Origin: Alligator mississippiensis
Lineage: Eukaryota; Chordata; Crocodylia; Alligatoridae
DNA: 64,000 nucleotides
Assembly (NCBI RefSeq): GCF_030867095.1
Contig: NC_081827.1
Coordinates: 211,043,310 to 211,107,309 of the forward strand
Direction of reading: 5' to 3'
The notes under the pieces are model-generated. The model searched no databases. It was not told the origin of the DNA and worked only from the letters and a program-made list of their open reading frames with translations. Below, piece after piece: positions 24,289 through 38,589 of the stretch. The translations under genes were made by a program, and so were the position numbers. Positions within the stretch are counted from its first letter, which is position 1. Each line of letters starts with the position of its first letter.

Positions 24289-27200
24289 GTAATAAAAGCT
24301 TCGGCAAGCATGCAAGGGTTTCCAGAGTTAGAGCTCCCCCTACTGGAAGAAGACATATGTTATATGTAACTGTAGTAAACTACATTTTAGGGCAGAATTT
24401 TTCTTAATTTTGTATAAATGATGAAAAATGCATTCTATAATTATGATGTGCTATTTAACCTTCTAATTTGCCATTTCATCTTTTTCTACACCACCAGTAA
24501 AACTGCATCTTGTTGTAATACTATTTACCTGACATAATTTCATTTTACAATAAAAGACTTTTCTCCCTTATGAAAGATCAATTAATACAATATTCTTCAG
24601 TAAGGAGCCAAAAGACTATACTTCATAATTGCAACACTGCTGTGTTTTGGGCTGTTGAGTAACGTTTTCATAAGGATATTGCTTAGTTGCTTGCAGTTTA
24701 GTAATTACTGATGGGCAAATCTCAATGGGCTAGTTTCAGATTAGCACTACAGACAAATATGGATGTTCAGCCCTAAAAGCATTTCAATTAATAAAACTGG
24801 ATTTAAGCAGACTTTCTTATGGGTTATTTAGTGTTTCCTGCTCCAAACAGGAGAGAAATATTCTCAGGCTAGTTTGAACTTCCTTCCTGTCTGTGTTGGC
24901 TGGAAAAACAGGAATTTAGGGAACACATGAAACCATAGGACAATTTGTTAAATAAATAATATTCCTAATCTGTCTTCTGTTCCTGAGCATTTCACATAGA
25001 AAATGTAGGAATCACAACTCCTTTGTCCTGTCTCTGACAGTGGACCACATCAGATGTTTCAGAGGAAGGTACAAGAAAGCTCTTAATAGGATCCACCACT
25101 GTGGTATAACCTGTTCTCTCATTATGCTTTTACCCTAAACTTCTAGTTAGATATTGGTTTAAACTCTGAAACATGAGAAGGTTTTTTTGAGTGAAGTCAG
25201 TGGGACCAGATAAATCACTGCAGTTCTCTTTATCTAGGTTTCATGCAACTGTGTGTGATACCACAAAAACAGAAATCAGCCACAGAAGAAAAGGAGAATA
25301 TTTGTAACTTTCAGACTGGAAATTCAGAGAGGTTATAAGAACCATCCACTGAAAAAATCAGTGCCATATCTTCATAGAAAGTGGATATGGGTGGTTAAGT
25401 AACATTATTTTTTCTCTATTTAAACAGCCTCAAGTGTCCTCCTCTTTTACTCTCATAAGAATTACAGCTTAAATTTAAGGTTATTTTAATTTTGATTTTA
25501 AAGTTATTTTAATTTTTCTTGTAAATCAAGTCTTCCAAATCCCTGAACATTTTTGCTGGTAATCTCTGATCTCCCTTTCTGAGGGCCAAGTCTTCTGTTA
25601 ATGTAGTATGAAGTATGGTCCCATGAAATAGAGACCATTGCAGTATTTATTAAACTCCTTCACATTGTAAAATTTAGTAGTTGCAGTCAGTTGGTGGCAG
25701 AAAAAAGCCCTCTTGCCTTGGGCTGTACAAGGGAGCTCAGGAATTATTATTGTTTGTTGTTCAGATGGCAGGAGAAATAAGTAGGAGAATGGTCTGAATT
25801 ATGGTATACAGAACCAGCCTCATGAGAACAGTAGATAACATCTAGTTTTTCCATTAGCTCCCAGGTTTTTTTTTCTGGAGCTGCTTCAAGATTGATGGAT
25901 ACCAACCTCCACTACAATTTTCCCCTCTCTGTAACCGCTATACCAGCATCCCAGTATAGCTCACACTCTCCTTCTCAGAATCCTCCTCAACAAGCTATCT
26001 ACAGGAAGTGCATACCGAATGCTGCCAAATTAGAATAGCTGTATTATTCCAGCATCTTGTACATATGAATGGTTATACAACGTGGGAAGTAAGTGGGAGA
26101 GAATCAGTCTCCTTACATACAGGGTTGTGGACTGAGGCAGCAGCCTCCTGGTTCCAGTTTCTTTTTTCTTCTGTCCCATGCTACTCAACCCAGCAACAAG
26201 AACACCTGCATGGCAGACCTACAGAGCCTCCAGTGGCCATTCCTTTCCTATCCACAGCAGTGTGTAACCTCCTACTGTGTGTGGGAGCATGGGAAACAGG
26301 AACAAAAGAAGAGCAGAAAAAGATTTTTAAAAAGTCATGCAGTAAATAATAAAAATGAAATGAGGAAATTAAGGGAAATATGTGCTATTTATGGGAATAC
26401 ACACAGGTAACATGTCCCTTTTTATAAGGTATGGCTCTTGGTTTACATGCAAATGTATCTTTGTTCCATGCAATGTTGCTGTGGTTTTAGTTTCCTTAGA
26501 GAACTAAGCTAAGCTTAGAGAAAACAGTATTTATCTTACAAAAATGGGCTCCCACGTGATATTAAAGGTTTTGTACCATTGCTATCATCATCATCATCAC
26601 CATGTCTCTTGGCAGGTTGAAAGGTATCTTAAAACTAAAAGAATTCAGTAATAATTTAACATCCCACAGTAGTATTTCAAATGCATCAAAAAGCATCTTG
26701 AATTTAAGCCAGTACAAATGTAAATAAAAAAGGTACTCCTATGTGTCTATTGTTTTTAAACTTGTGATGATCCTAAAATATTTGCCTAGCAGTTTTGCGA
26801 TGTAAAAGAATTACAGCTGATGTGTATGTAATATTGAATTAAACTATTTGTCATTCTGTTCCATAATGGACACAACTTGGCTCTCAGAAACCATTTGAAA
26901 TAGAAATTATAATGATGATGCCATAGCTCCATTTTATTTTATGGTGGAGTATTGATTGTCAAATAGACAATACATGTAGTTTTGTAATGGTCTAAAAGAA
27001 AAAATTCTGCATTTTATTTTACAGCCCTTAAGCTATTATTCACTTTCATTTCAATAAAGGATGGCATTTTTCAGAGATGTTACTATAAATTGCTTCATTT
27101 AATAAATAGCTGTATGAAATACTAATGTTACACCAGAGAGCAGCACTTTGTAATTTGAAGGAAATAACATTTTTCTTTGAAAACATTTCTGTCCTCTTAT

Positions 27201-27488
27201 TTTTTAAATTAAAATGATCTGTCTGTTGTTTGCTAATTGAAGAATAACCTGATGTCAGTGACTTTGTGTGGTTTTTGTCTTTCTAACATCTGTACCTGTG
27301 TGTCATACAACAACTAATTAAAATGGGGGACAAATGAGATTCATTTTTGTAGACATAAAAATGCTATAAAAGTCTTGTTCCCAACAATAACTGTATAGCA
27401 GAACAATTTGATTGATAGCCAAGCAGGTTTCTTATTCTGTCTACCAAGGATTATCATGGATAGCTTGGGTTTGGGGGAGTTTTGACAG
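24289..27488. other. Dynein intron, nothing further recognised
   Basis: Frames of up to 113 codons around 26.0-26.4 kb show no known domain and no codon pattern supporting a gene. Confidence 0.55.
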
Positions 27489-27731
27489 TTTGATATGACA
27501 CCAGTTCTTGTTCCTGGGCTTGTAGTCCCTGCAAATGTGGATTATCTAGGTTATCATAAATACATTGATGAAGTGCTACCTCTCAAAAGTGAAGTCCATT
27601 ATGGCCTGCATTCCAGTGCTGAGACTAAATTCTTGACAGCAGCTTCAGACAACCTGTTCCGTACACTGCTGGAACTGCAGTCCAGAGATGTCATTACTAA
27701 CGGAGGGATATCACAATCGGCAGAAGAAAAG
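27489..27731 (+). pseudogene. DNAH11-like: Dynein exon, C-terminal domain, open frame
   Basis: 243 nt open after TTGACAG: FDMTPVLVPGLVVPANVDYL, GYHKYIDEVLPLKSEVHYGL, HSSAETKFLTAASDNLFRTL, then ISQSAEEK. It matches DY.GYH.YI.E.LPPESP.LYGLHPNAEI.FLT.TS..LFRTLLE, though PPES has become PLKS and HPNAE has become HSSAE. Donor GTTAGT. The phase with the previous exon does not fit exactly. Confidence 0.87.
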
Positions 27732-29057
27732 GTTAGTAAAACCCTAAGGCATGCTAGAAAGTCTTCACAAAATGGTGTAACCTGTTTGCTTTTTCTGCAT
27801 GGGAATAGATATCTCTAGTACAAGCTATTAAGACTTCTTAATTCTTTTTTTTTAAGTACTTTGATTTGAAATCTGTATGGCAGGACAATTATTTTTCAGA
27901 CATAAATACGATCTGAACAAACTGCAAGCTGATAATCACACAGAAAAAAGCTGAGTCTTTCTATACAATGATAGGACTTAGACATTTAGATTCCTTTTCC
28001 AAACTGAAGAATGCTGGTATGTGTGAACTGTAACCCAGAACTTGCTTTCCTTCAGGAAAACCCTGTGAAGTGCTCTTGCATAATTTCTTCCAAATTTTCG
28101 TAGGGAAGGGAAAGCAGAACTTGTTTCCACTCCCTTCCCATTCCCCACCCTCTTCCCCTGAACAAAATAAGTGATGGTTCTCCAAGACAGAACTGAGAGG
28201 ATCCAGAGGAGGCTAAATACAACTGCCTGGGCCGCCTGATTCCATCAACTAGTTGCAACCTTTTCAGCAGTAATTCCCCCTGACATTTTATGGAGGTCCT
28301 TTGCTAACGACCACCTGTGATCAGTCTAAGGGAGGAAGAACTCCTGGACAGATTCCTAGTGGGGTGGTTTTTCTGCCTTCTTCTCTACCAGTTCCTAGAT
28401 AATGCTAAGAGGTCTCTGAGGTGAGCAACAGAGGAAGATGGTGTACAGAGGCAGCTATAACTCCTCACCCCACACCCACCCTCATCCCCAACAAACACAA
28501 CGGTGTGAACAGGATTAGAGCACATAGCAGAAGCACAAGTAGTGCAGAGGTGACCAGATGTCCTAACTCTTCTAGCTGCACACTTAAAAGGTTGACACAG
28601 CCAGGAACGGCAGGATGCAAAACTTCCGAGGTGTATGTGACCCAGAGTCAATAATCTGCACACACAGCCTTGGCTCAAATAACAGTCTGTTGTTAAATAA
28701 CTTTCGTCAGGGGTCTCATTCAAATAGTCAGAGAGTTGTCTGAGGCTTGTAAGCTGTGGTTCCACCACCCCAAGCTAGTACTACAACATGAAGTGATTTT
28801 TTGTTAAAACAATGTACAATTCTCTTGTCCACTGTTTCCTCCTTATAGATCGTGTATCAATCATTAGTTTTAATCCTAGTAACTACATGGTTCTCCAACC
28901 TTTGCAAGACATGGTGGAAACATGTTTTATGCCTATTTTGTTTTTTTACAGAAACTCTGTAAAATGAGATTTAAATTTGGTTAAGCAAAGTTAAAGTCAC
29001 TTGTCAGATGTCACTTGCCTTGACTTTGCATTCCAATCTTTCCAATAAATTTAAATA

Positions 29058-29289
29058 TAGGTTTCCCTCGCCAACCACAGGGGTTAGGTTCCTGAAAGTT
29101 CCCATGGTTGGCAAAACTGCCAGGGCTGGGGGAGCAGGGCACCAGCAAGGCTGAGGGGGGCTGGGGGCAGGGCAGGAGAGAGAAGTATGAGCAAGGCCAG
29201 GGAGGCAGTGGGGGGTATTTTCAGACTGTACCCCCCTCCCCTTCTCTGAAGTGTGGATACTCAAAACTGTGGTTAGCAAGGGGAACCTG
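29058..29289. mobile_element. Tigger/mariner-like MITE with TA target duplication
   Basis: The left end TAGGTTTCCCTCGCCAACCA and the reverse complement of the right end CAGGTTCCCCTTGCTAACCA form imperfect terminal inverted repeats, flanked by TA on both sides (29056-29057, 29290-29291). 232 bp and G-rich inside. It lies in the dynein intron before the exon at 29568. Confidence 0.68.
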
Positions 29290-29567
29290 TATACACATTT
29301 AGATACCTTATTTTCTATCTAGCGTGATGGAGAATTTGCTTAGATAGTTACATGAAGTTGACTACAGTCCCAGTGCTGTTAAGACTTGTGCATTTATTTA
29401 TGTATTGTGAGTACTCTCACTGAAATCAGTGGGATTACTCAGAGTGTATAAGCTTATGCGTGCACAAATATATGTTTGTACCTTTACCTTTAGCCCCCTA
29501 ATTTCTTCACTCATCAAATTGGGTACACAAGAAGCTTTCAAAATTAAAAACACGTTGGCTTTTGTAG

Positions 29568-29753
29568 GTAAAGGCAATACTAAATGACATACGGAAGGAA
29601 CTTCCAGAAGAATACGATATGTCTGATATTACCTCAAAAACAACAGAGCACTCCCCAGATACACTGGTTTGTTAACATGTTGGATATGAGAGAATGAATA
29701 TGTTAATGCAGGGGATGCGGTGTTGTCTTAAAGAACTGGATTTAGGTCTAAAG
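29568..29753 (+). pseudogene. DNAH11-like: Dynein exon remnant, C-terminal domain, in-frame stop
   Basis: It reads VKAILNDIRKELPEEYDMSD, then ITSKTTEHSPDTLVC, stop, HVGYERMNMLMQGMRCCLKE and LDLGLK. TAA at 29673-29675 falls in the conserved CFQE.ERMN motif, which also carries one extra codon. Acceptor TTTGTAG, donor GTAGGT. Confidence 0.88.
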
Positions 29754-31212
29754 GTAGGTATACTTTGCTTAACTATCATGTGGAAGGACTGAGTCTAAAT
29801 AAAGTATCAACTAGATATAAAGGTAGGCACTGTTTATGGATTAACCTTTTGGGATCTTTTTTGTCACCTTGTATTTACCTAGAAAACGTCCTGGCATAAG
29901 CCGCTAATTCTAGACACCAAAGCCATTTGTTTTTACAAATAAAATAGTGTGTTGTGTTTAAAACTGTAAAAATAGAGTGCATGATGAGGCTGGACTGCTT
30001 GTGTAGGAAGCAGAAATCCTCTATCTGCAAGTTAGGAAGCAATGGTACCTTTTCATTGTCTCAGCCCAGATCTAAAGGTGGTTGAGTCCTTCCACCTATT
30101 CAGTTTTTCAGCCTCTCTTTTTCAACTGCCAAAAGGGTGGTTGCTAACTGTGGTGCTTGATTTGGCAGATAATGCAGAAGACAGAAAGGCAGCTGCCCAG
30201 CACAAGATTTTGGGACCTCTCTGAGGAGAAGAAATGGACCCACTCTAGTCTATATCATAGACATCCCTGATGGATGTGAGGAAAATTTCTTTTCATTTAG
30301 AATATGTGAAGCAGGTGACCAGCTTAGAGGAATAAGCATATACCTTTGACTGTAACTGGGAAGTAATCATTAGCCATTAGGTAAGGCTCAGGATCAGTGC
30401 CACAAACAGGCTGAAAATGAGGCTGATACATGCTGCCCTACCCAGGTTTGTATTTAATATTTAATAAATGTTCCAGATGTAAAGGAATGGGACAATAACT
30501 CATAGCTTATCTGTATGGGGTTCCAGTTAGATCCCTTGTCTTTATGTGTATTTATGTTGCTCTCTGAATGTGTTGAACAACAATATGCAGAAATCATGGA
30601 CATTTAGGGCCAAATTTTCAGAAAATAAGGCCTGAGATTTGAATACAGTAATTTTGATGCAGTGATGGGCCTGCTGCACTTGAACTTAATGCACATTCAG
30701 ATTAGATGATTGTGCATCCAAGTGGCTTTCTAGGTGCCTAAGTACCAATTTACATGAATGATCAAATGATTTGCATGTGGTTGTAGGACTAGCTTTTGAA
30801 AAAAATGTTCCTTACTGCTGAGTTTTTAAAGGAGAAGGGGCCTTCAGTTTAGCCAGCCAGATTTCCCCATACATATCTCTAGTTTCAATGTACAGTTACA
30901 GAATATCAGCAGTCAAATAGCTGTGGGACTATGGTACAAGCAAATTTGCCCTGAAAAGTCTAATTAGATTTAATATTGTAATTAGAGTTAAGAAATGCAA
31001 ATAAACAAAAGCATTCACTCCTGTATTTTCTGACCACTTCACCTTAAACGGCTCACCCCAATTGCAAGAGCCAAGATATTCTTTACACTTGACGAGTTAG
31101 CTACCTTATGTGTTTTTACTAGGGAAAAAAAAGCCCTCTATCATTTATCATGTCATCTTATCACAGTCTCTTTGTGAGACGCAAATAGCACACTAATGTT
31201 TTCTTTTGTTAG

Positions 31213-31328
31213 GGTGAGTTGGCAATCTCCTCAGAGATGGAACAACTACAGACAGCTCTTTTTTTTGATAATCTTCCTGACACTTGGATGAGACGGGCTT
31301 ATCCATCAACATACAGTCTAGCTCAGTG
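31213..31328 (+). pseudogene. DNAH11-like: Dynein exon, C-terminal domain, open frame
   Basis: [20 protein letters not shown] then [19 protein letters not shown], 116 nt, donor GTAAGT. It matches GEL.M...ME.LQ.AL..D.VP..W...AYPS..GLA.W. STY.LAQW is DNAH11-like. No lesion. Confidence 0.88.
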
Positions 31329-31987
31329 GTAAGTCACATGCCAACAGTCAATCAGTATGGATGATGCTTCATGTCCATCACAAAAACAGAATACATACTA
31401 CAGGATTTTTTTCCTGGATAATATTTTCCCTCCCTGCATGTTCAAAATAGCTTTGCATAACCTGATATTAATAGTATTATGAAAAGCAAAAGCACATTCC
31501 CATTTATCTTGCTAATGGTTGAAGACTTTATAAGTCTAACACACTCTCTTCTTTTCTTTCCTTCTTTTTCTTCCAAGTTAAGCTGTGAATGTTTTTTTTT
31601 AAAGCTGTAATGCAGTATCTGCCATTTAAAAGCCTAATCTTGTACTCATGGGCTACATCTACACAAGATACTACTGCACAGATATCAGCAGTAAGTGGGG
31701 TGGTGGCGAGTGGCGACCACCTGCAGGTGCCGCCAGCGGCATCGGTGGCACCTTTTCACAGGGTGTGCACCACCACGCTCAGGGAGTGCATGTGCACCCA
31801 CATGCACCCGTTATGCATCGCCAATGATAGCACCAGACGCTTTCTGTAGAAGAGAATGAAGTGCTGCTGGTCCACACCATTACAAGCCAAAAGAGCCACT
31901 AGTTGGCAACCTAAACATTCTGGATGTAGCTAGTTTGCCTTGATGCCTTCCTTGTAGAGCCACCAAAGGGACTGCAGATCAGCAGAG

Positions 31988-32389
31988 GCGTGTATAGAAG
32001 TTGCTTTTTTGGAATTAAAGCGCTTTTGCCATGACTTTACAGAAGTGCACAGCTTTACAGCACTTGGAAAATGGGTACAGTGCTTTAAATTAACACTTGT
32101 TAAATGAGGTATTAAATTTGAAGCGCTGTATTTTATGTAACTTTAGCAACCTACAGTCCTTTAAATAACTTCTGTATGATGGTTAAATTTCTGACCAGTG
32201 CAGGAGCCTGAGGAGGCTGAAGAGCACCCCCTGCCTCAGCCTGGAAAGTACAGGCAGGCTCAGGAGGCCCCCTCCCCACCAAACACTGGACTTCTGTCAT
32301 GTTTAAGAGTGTTGTAACTTGATAGTGCTACAAAAAGTGTTTTAAATTACAGCACTGTAAAACATGCATGCAGCACTTCTGTACACACC
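31988..32389. mobile_element. Probable non-autonomous DNA element, about 400 bp
   Basis: The left end GCGTGTATAGAAGTTGC and the reverse complement of the right end GGTGTGTACAGAAGTGC form an inverted pair. The interior repeats AAAGCGCTT/CAGCACTT-type words. Family unknown. Confidence 0.5.
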
Positions 32390-35300
32390 CCAGTAGCATA
32401 ACTAGAGCAGGGCACCAGCCTTGGGTGTCAACTATTGAGGGGACACCAGTCTTCCCTTCCCTCTCACCCTCCCATCCCGAGCATCTTTGCTGTGCTACTC
32501 CTGTCGAGCCATAGGAGCTAGGCCGATCAATGATGCACCCAGCAGTGTATCTAAGAGGCAGGGGACAAACAGGTGCTCCCCTGACCCCCAAGGAGTCTGC
32601 CACAGCAGGTACAACCCTACAGCCAGTAACTTATTTGGAGCATGAGAGGGAATGATGGAGCACCAGGGACAACTCTCAGACAGCCCAGGCCATTGTCTGA
32701 GCCAATACTGCTATGGCAGCAGAAACAGTGGCAGCAGCAGCAACAGCAATTTTCATTCTGCGAAGAGCAGTGGCAGGTAAAATTTTGCTTCCCTCCCTCT
32801 CCCTTACCTTCACACTGGTCTCCAGTGGTTGGCACATCCTGTGGTCCCACTCCTCATCCTAGGAGCTCATTATGTCTGTGCCAGACCCCTCAAGAACTGC
32901 CAAAGTGATGAGAAAGGTGCCAAAAACTATAGTAAGTCCAATCCAAACAAATTCTTTGGAAACCCATTCAGACTTCTAGGAAATCAAGACAGAGAGCAGA
33001 GATGTAAGAAGTGACTGACACACCAGAGGCAGAATTTGAACAGATCTATCAGAGCTGTGCAGATTTAAAAGTGGTTTGGTATCTCATGATGGAAACCTGA
33101 AGTACCATAGAGATACTGTGGACTCCTGACAGCTGAAAGCATTACCTAAGGAAAATGCTGTAGTGCTAAATTACAAGCTGTTCTCATGAAGGCCACTACA
33201 ACTACTTTTTAAAAAAAAAACCCAAAAAACAGAGGGGTAAGTCATGCTGGTGTCAATACTGATGCCTGAAGAAAATGGTGAAGGTACCTGTTGACTGTTC
33301 AAAACATGTTTGACAGACGTATTAAGATCCATGGAGAGAAGATTTATCCTTTGCATAAGGGGAAAAATACCTTGAATCACTAGAAGAGGAAAGGCAGTGA
33401 AAAGCTAGGCTGCCTGGCAGCTTCATCTTTGAGAGCACAGTGTGGGAGGGAGGCGGGGAAGGAATGTCATTAAGGCATGTGCAGGGTTGTAGGTATTGGA
33501 TGGCAAACTGTGCTGATCCATTGATCATAAATCTCAGGTCAGGGAGACCAGCAGCCCACTGTAAGGACCTGTAAATAAAACCTGGTTGATGGTTATGTAT
33601 GAAAATCCTTTTAGTAATCATTTTTACTAGGGGAGCTTCCCGCAGGGAAGGATGGCCTCACTCTGTCCCTCCCTGTCACACACACTGCAAGGGAAGAGGG
33701 GTCCCCACTCATCCTGATAATCTTATCCTCCCTGTTTTTTAAATCTCTCTGTCTCTCTCCGATTCTTGCCTGACATGCCACCAGCTGAGACTTCAGATAA
33801 AAACCTTTGATTTTTAAACAGATGCTCTTTCAAAGTGGGGTGAGGTGGGGTGAGGAGGCAAAGGAAAATCTGAATAAATTCATAGTTTCAGCTTTGTGGG
33901 GTCAGCGAATGTGTTACAGAAGTCGTGAATATGGAGATTAAATTAAGGAGATCAGTGTCAAACCACCTAATTCCATATCATCAGTATGCTCTTGGGATCT
34001 TTTTATAGCTATCTGAAAGTAACACAAATTCTATCAAATGCTTTCTTTTATTGGCTGGCCTTGTTAGCCTATTGCTAGTGTTTTCACTGCCATGAAGAGA
34101 TCTGGATTCATTGTCTTGCCCATGAACCAGCAGTTTCTATCTCTGTGGGTGATAAATGTTCCTTGCTTTACTTAATAGTGATCTATTAGGAAGCAACGCG
34201 GAATGTCTCCCAGAAGAGAAGACCACTATTGGAAAAATGGAGCTTCTGTGTTAAGGGACATTAGGAGAAGAAATGTGTTGATACATTGAGTCTCAAGTCA
34301 CATAGATTCAGCAAACCCTAAGAGCATGAATAAAACCTTAATCTCACATGCCTCCTGGCTTTCTAGAAATCCAGCAAAACTCCATGAAGGCTGCTGTATA
34401 ATCCATCAATCTGTATCTTTGGAGATCTAGCTATACTGTGCATGATAAAGATCGAGAAAAATATCCCAGGAATACTCAGGCTAGTTACATTGTCTCCCAC
34501 ACTGACTGAGGAGAAAAGCATGCTTGAGAGGAAAAGGCCCTTTTCTTTAGTGAATAACAAAATCAACTGATTTGAAAGGTGTGGTAGGTGTTACTCACCT
34601 AAAAGGAAGCTAAAAGGGAAGAATGGCAATCCCTAGTAAAAAGCAAGGCGCACAGCAAAAAGATGGTGGGTGGCCTAAAGGCAAAGATCATAATTATTCC
34701 TAGAGTAGTCCAGGATGAAATGCTGTATGTGCTTGTGCTCATGAAGGTACTGTCAGTCAAGTGGAAGGGTGACATTGCAACAGCCTCTTGCATGGACCAC
34801 CAGAGGCAGAGGTTTCTTCCTGTGAAGCCAGCCAAGAAAGGACTGAGATGCTAGTCTAATTTTAATAAACAAGTGATACCTGGAAAAAAACTAATTAAAA
34901 AAAACCCCAGGATCTGTGCTTCTAGCCCTACACTGCGTATCACTACATATAGTGGAACAATTGTGCAACTGATTTAAGATTTGGTGAAATGAGTGAAACT
35001 TGCATGCAAACTATTATCCCTTAAATAAGTAAAAGTTGTATGTAGCAGAACAGCCTCCTTTATTTTTTCACCATTCTCAAAGTGAAGCTGCTGCCCTAGA
35101 TCTCTGATAGAGCTAAAAACCATCAAAAAAGAATCACCACTGTTTCACCAGGCCTCAAAAACATACAGTATTTTCTGCTATTGCTGCTGTCTGCTCATCA
35201 GTAGTTAATTAACAAATACAATTGCAGAGCTATGTTGAAATCAAAAAGATACTTTGATATGATAACATAATATGAGGAAGTTGCTTGTTAAACAGAGGAT

Positions 35301-36370
35301 TTGTTGTTCAGCTGCATTCACAAGAAAAGAAAAAAACATAAATGTGTGCCAGGGCAAAAGTACCGCTATCTTGGCAAGAAAAAGAAACATTTGCAAGCTT
35401 CTGAGTCTGCATTAAAACAATAAGGAAGAAAATGAACAAGAAAAACTGCTTGATGGGCTGTCAGAGAAAAAAATGCTGATTTTGTGTTACCTCATACTGG
35501 AGGAAGATGGTTTAAAAGTGAAAAAATAATGGTATAGATGTCTGACCCAAGGGTTATAAATAAGGAGATACCAACAAAAGAACTAGGAATTGGCTGAACT
35601 TAAATAGAATTCCTCCAACTCAAAGACCATTAGAAAAGAAGAAAAATATAATCAATAATCAACCAATTACACCATCAATTTCCCATCTCTACAACACATA
35701 TAGTGATGATGATGAAGAACAAATCTAAGCTTTTCCAACCTTTATTTCTATGTGTGTGTTTAAAGAGACCATGGACATGGTTAAAAAAACAAAACAAAGA
35801 GGAACCAGCCAAATCTATTGTAGAGTTTCTCCAAGTCCTTAAAATACAGCAATGAGAGACAAGATTGGGATCAATTAATCTCCTTTGGTTATCTTCTATA
35901 AATGCTTTTAAAATGCTGAAGTTGGACAATGCTTCTATTGGCCTTAAAGGAAGGCTGACACCAAGGGTGAACCCTTGGCACCAAAAGCATCTACCATAGT
36001 TTTGTGAGCTTTTCAACTGGCTATTGTTAAAAAAGGGAAAAAAAAACTAATTTCAGCCATGAAGTCCACCTCTTTCAATGTGGTATTGTGCATTCTTCTT
36101 ACTATTAATATTTATATTGAGGTGGCAATGGTTAACACCCTGTTGGACAAGTATACAGGCGCGAAGAAGTATACAGAAAATGACAGCCTTCCCTCAGCCC
36201 AAGGAGCTTACATTCTAAAAGGCAAGCCATTACAGGCGAATGAAAGAAACCAATCCTAAATCAGTCAGGCCAGCAACCACAGCTCACCACCTGCCTAGCC
36301 ATTAACAAGTTGTACTCTATAGTATTCACTGGAGAGGCCAAGAATTTTTTATTAGGTGTTTTTTTCCTTT

Positions 36371-36700
36371 TTCTTCTCTCCTGAAGAGCATTATAGAATC
36401 AGAAAATCAGACAATCTCAGGTGGCATCACTGGTGGAATTTTGAGTTCCACAGTCTAGTTTTAAAACTTTCAAGTAATAGGTCTTACACCACTTCCTTTG
36501 GAAAATTATTTCATAGACCTAAGTGTTAGTAAATGTTTCCTGATTCTCTTTACAAATGGCTCCTTCTTAATTTCATTTTAGTCTTCATAGTTGTACCTCT
36601 TGAATTGCTTGTAACAGGTTTGCTCCCTTCTTCAGAAACCTGCAGACCTTATGATCTCTTAGCCAAGCTATAAAAGCATGCAGTTCCTCTTATTTCATGC
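36371..36700. repeat. CR1/L3-like LINE fragment, weak
   Basis: Stretches such as ATTATAGAATCAGAAAATC and GTTAGTAAATGTTTCCTGAT resemble degraded CR1-type LINE sequence. No open frame remains. Confidence 0.35.
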
Positions 36701-38589
36701 ATTTCAATCATTCTCCTCAGTGAGGTGAGGTAAGTATTTAATTATCACCTGTGCTTAGGCAGATATTTTAAGACATATATGAAGCTTGTTTTGCAATTGA
36801 AAGAGATTCACTCCTTACTATATCATTTTAAAATGGCTTGTGCAAGGAGAAAAAGAGAGAGCATAGATGCATGTATTTCATTTGTGCATGTTTTCCAGGA
36901 CCACGTTTCATGACTTTGTGATTCCATGGTGCTATTAAACACTTTTAAAGTGATGGCACTCTCTGAAACCCCAGATGTTCAAATACATGCCAAATATAGT
37001 CCAGCCCATTAAGAAATGCTCTCACCAGAGATCAAAATTCTTAGACACAGATCATATAATCTGTGAAAGATATTGGCCAGAAAAAAAAGCCTGTCATATA
37101 TAGGACTGCTGATAATGTACAGTTTATTATGCTCCAGCTAAAGTAACTAATAACAAAGCTAAATGGGTAGTCGAGACAAGTGGAATAAAACATGTGTTTT
37201 AACTAAATCATTTTTTAAGAATACCAGGCACAGGTTAATCCTTTATAAATATGTTCACAGAATATATTAGACACCAGCCCGCCTACACAAAATGAATGCA
37301 GCCCACACTCTGATGCGTTTCAGAGGAGGATAAATGAGGGAAGTCTTCTGTATTTGATCTAGTTCTGCTCTGTAATTCAGAGATACTGGAGATGGGTGGT
37401 GATTTTCAGATTGATCCCAAAAGACCCCAAACTGTTGTGAATTGTGAGAGGTAAGATTTATAGAAGTTTGGAGGACGTACATGAAGGACACTGTAGCTAT
37501 ATGGGCACATTCTCTTTTCAGGGATGTGTGTAACTCACTGGAATTCACTGGAATTATATGCATCTGGAGAAATTAGAACACATAATCCACAGTAAAAAGT
37601 ATGTCTATCTCTGTATGCTGCTCTACTATTTTCATTGCCATAGCTAGCTACTTCCAGTTGTTAAAAGGCTTGAGATCCTTGAAAATATGTGACATTTAGC
37701 ATACTCAGTCTTTTTAGATACAAGAAGATTAGAGCATAGGACAGGGATTTCTGCAAGCTAACTGTATGGGAGGCAGGAAACAGCATGGACTTGGGAGTCA
37801 GAAGCTCTGGGGCCTTTGCTCTGTTTTTCTCATTTTTTAAATAACTTCCAAAGTGACAACTGTTTTGAGCCTCTCATGAAAAAATGGAAATAAAAATCTA
37901 TGGGTTTGTCTACACCAAAAAAACCCAAAACTGTATGATCAGCCCTGGCACCCTCATAAAATGCCATTTGAGGCAAGTTGTTTCGAGCAAGCAGTGGTGT
38001 AGGTGCATGTTAACAGCATCTGGGAGGGCTAAAGTGGCTGGGTTAATTAGCTCTGTTGTACAGTAATGCTAATTACCCCATCTACAATAGTGAGACATAT
38101 TTGAAAGTACTGCCACTGGGCATGGGAGGTTTGTGTTGCAGATATGGCCTTTGTTTTTAAAACAAACACTCTGAGTTTCTTGGATGCAAATACTAGAGCA
38201 GTGCCAAGTATTACTACAGCTCAAGAGGTTTTTGAGCATTTTTTAAGTACATGAACATAGATATACATACTGGATGAAACTCCTTGCACAGGTTGAGTAC
38301 CACTCACAAGTCAACCAAAGGGAAGTGTTCAAGGTTTCTCCATATTATTGCCATCCCAAACCTCCTCCAGGTAGCAGGAAAAAGATAGGAGCCCTTCTGA
38401 TATATTATCTGTTGAACAGGCTATAGGTAATGTTGCATCTAAAGTTTACAAGTATAAAAGTGCCATAAATATTATTGCAGTTAAATGCTGCATCTTAGTG
38501 TATGCTGAATGTTGAATATTGTACTTATGAGCATTTTTACACATGCTCTGGGGGTCGGGGAAGGTTGGGGGTGGAGGGGTGGGAGCCTT

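Noticed and set aside
26008-26410. Overlapping 113- and 105-codon frames in a dynein intron
   Set aside because: Two overlapping frames with no known motif, no splice context and no homology recognised.
1-31328. Frameshifts as assembly or homopolymer error only
   Set aside because: Some indels do lie in T or A runs, but substitution stops, a 12 bp deletion, a palindromic insertion and missing exons cannot be explained that way.
32642-32908. Glutamine-rich plus-strand frame around a CAG-like tract
   Set aside because: A short GCAGCA-rich patch within repeat-like GC-rich DNA, no domain and no splice support.
35675-36016. 113-codon minus-strand frame
   Set aside because: No recognised domain. 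Could be an old repeat or chance, not supportable as a gene.
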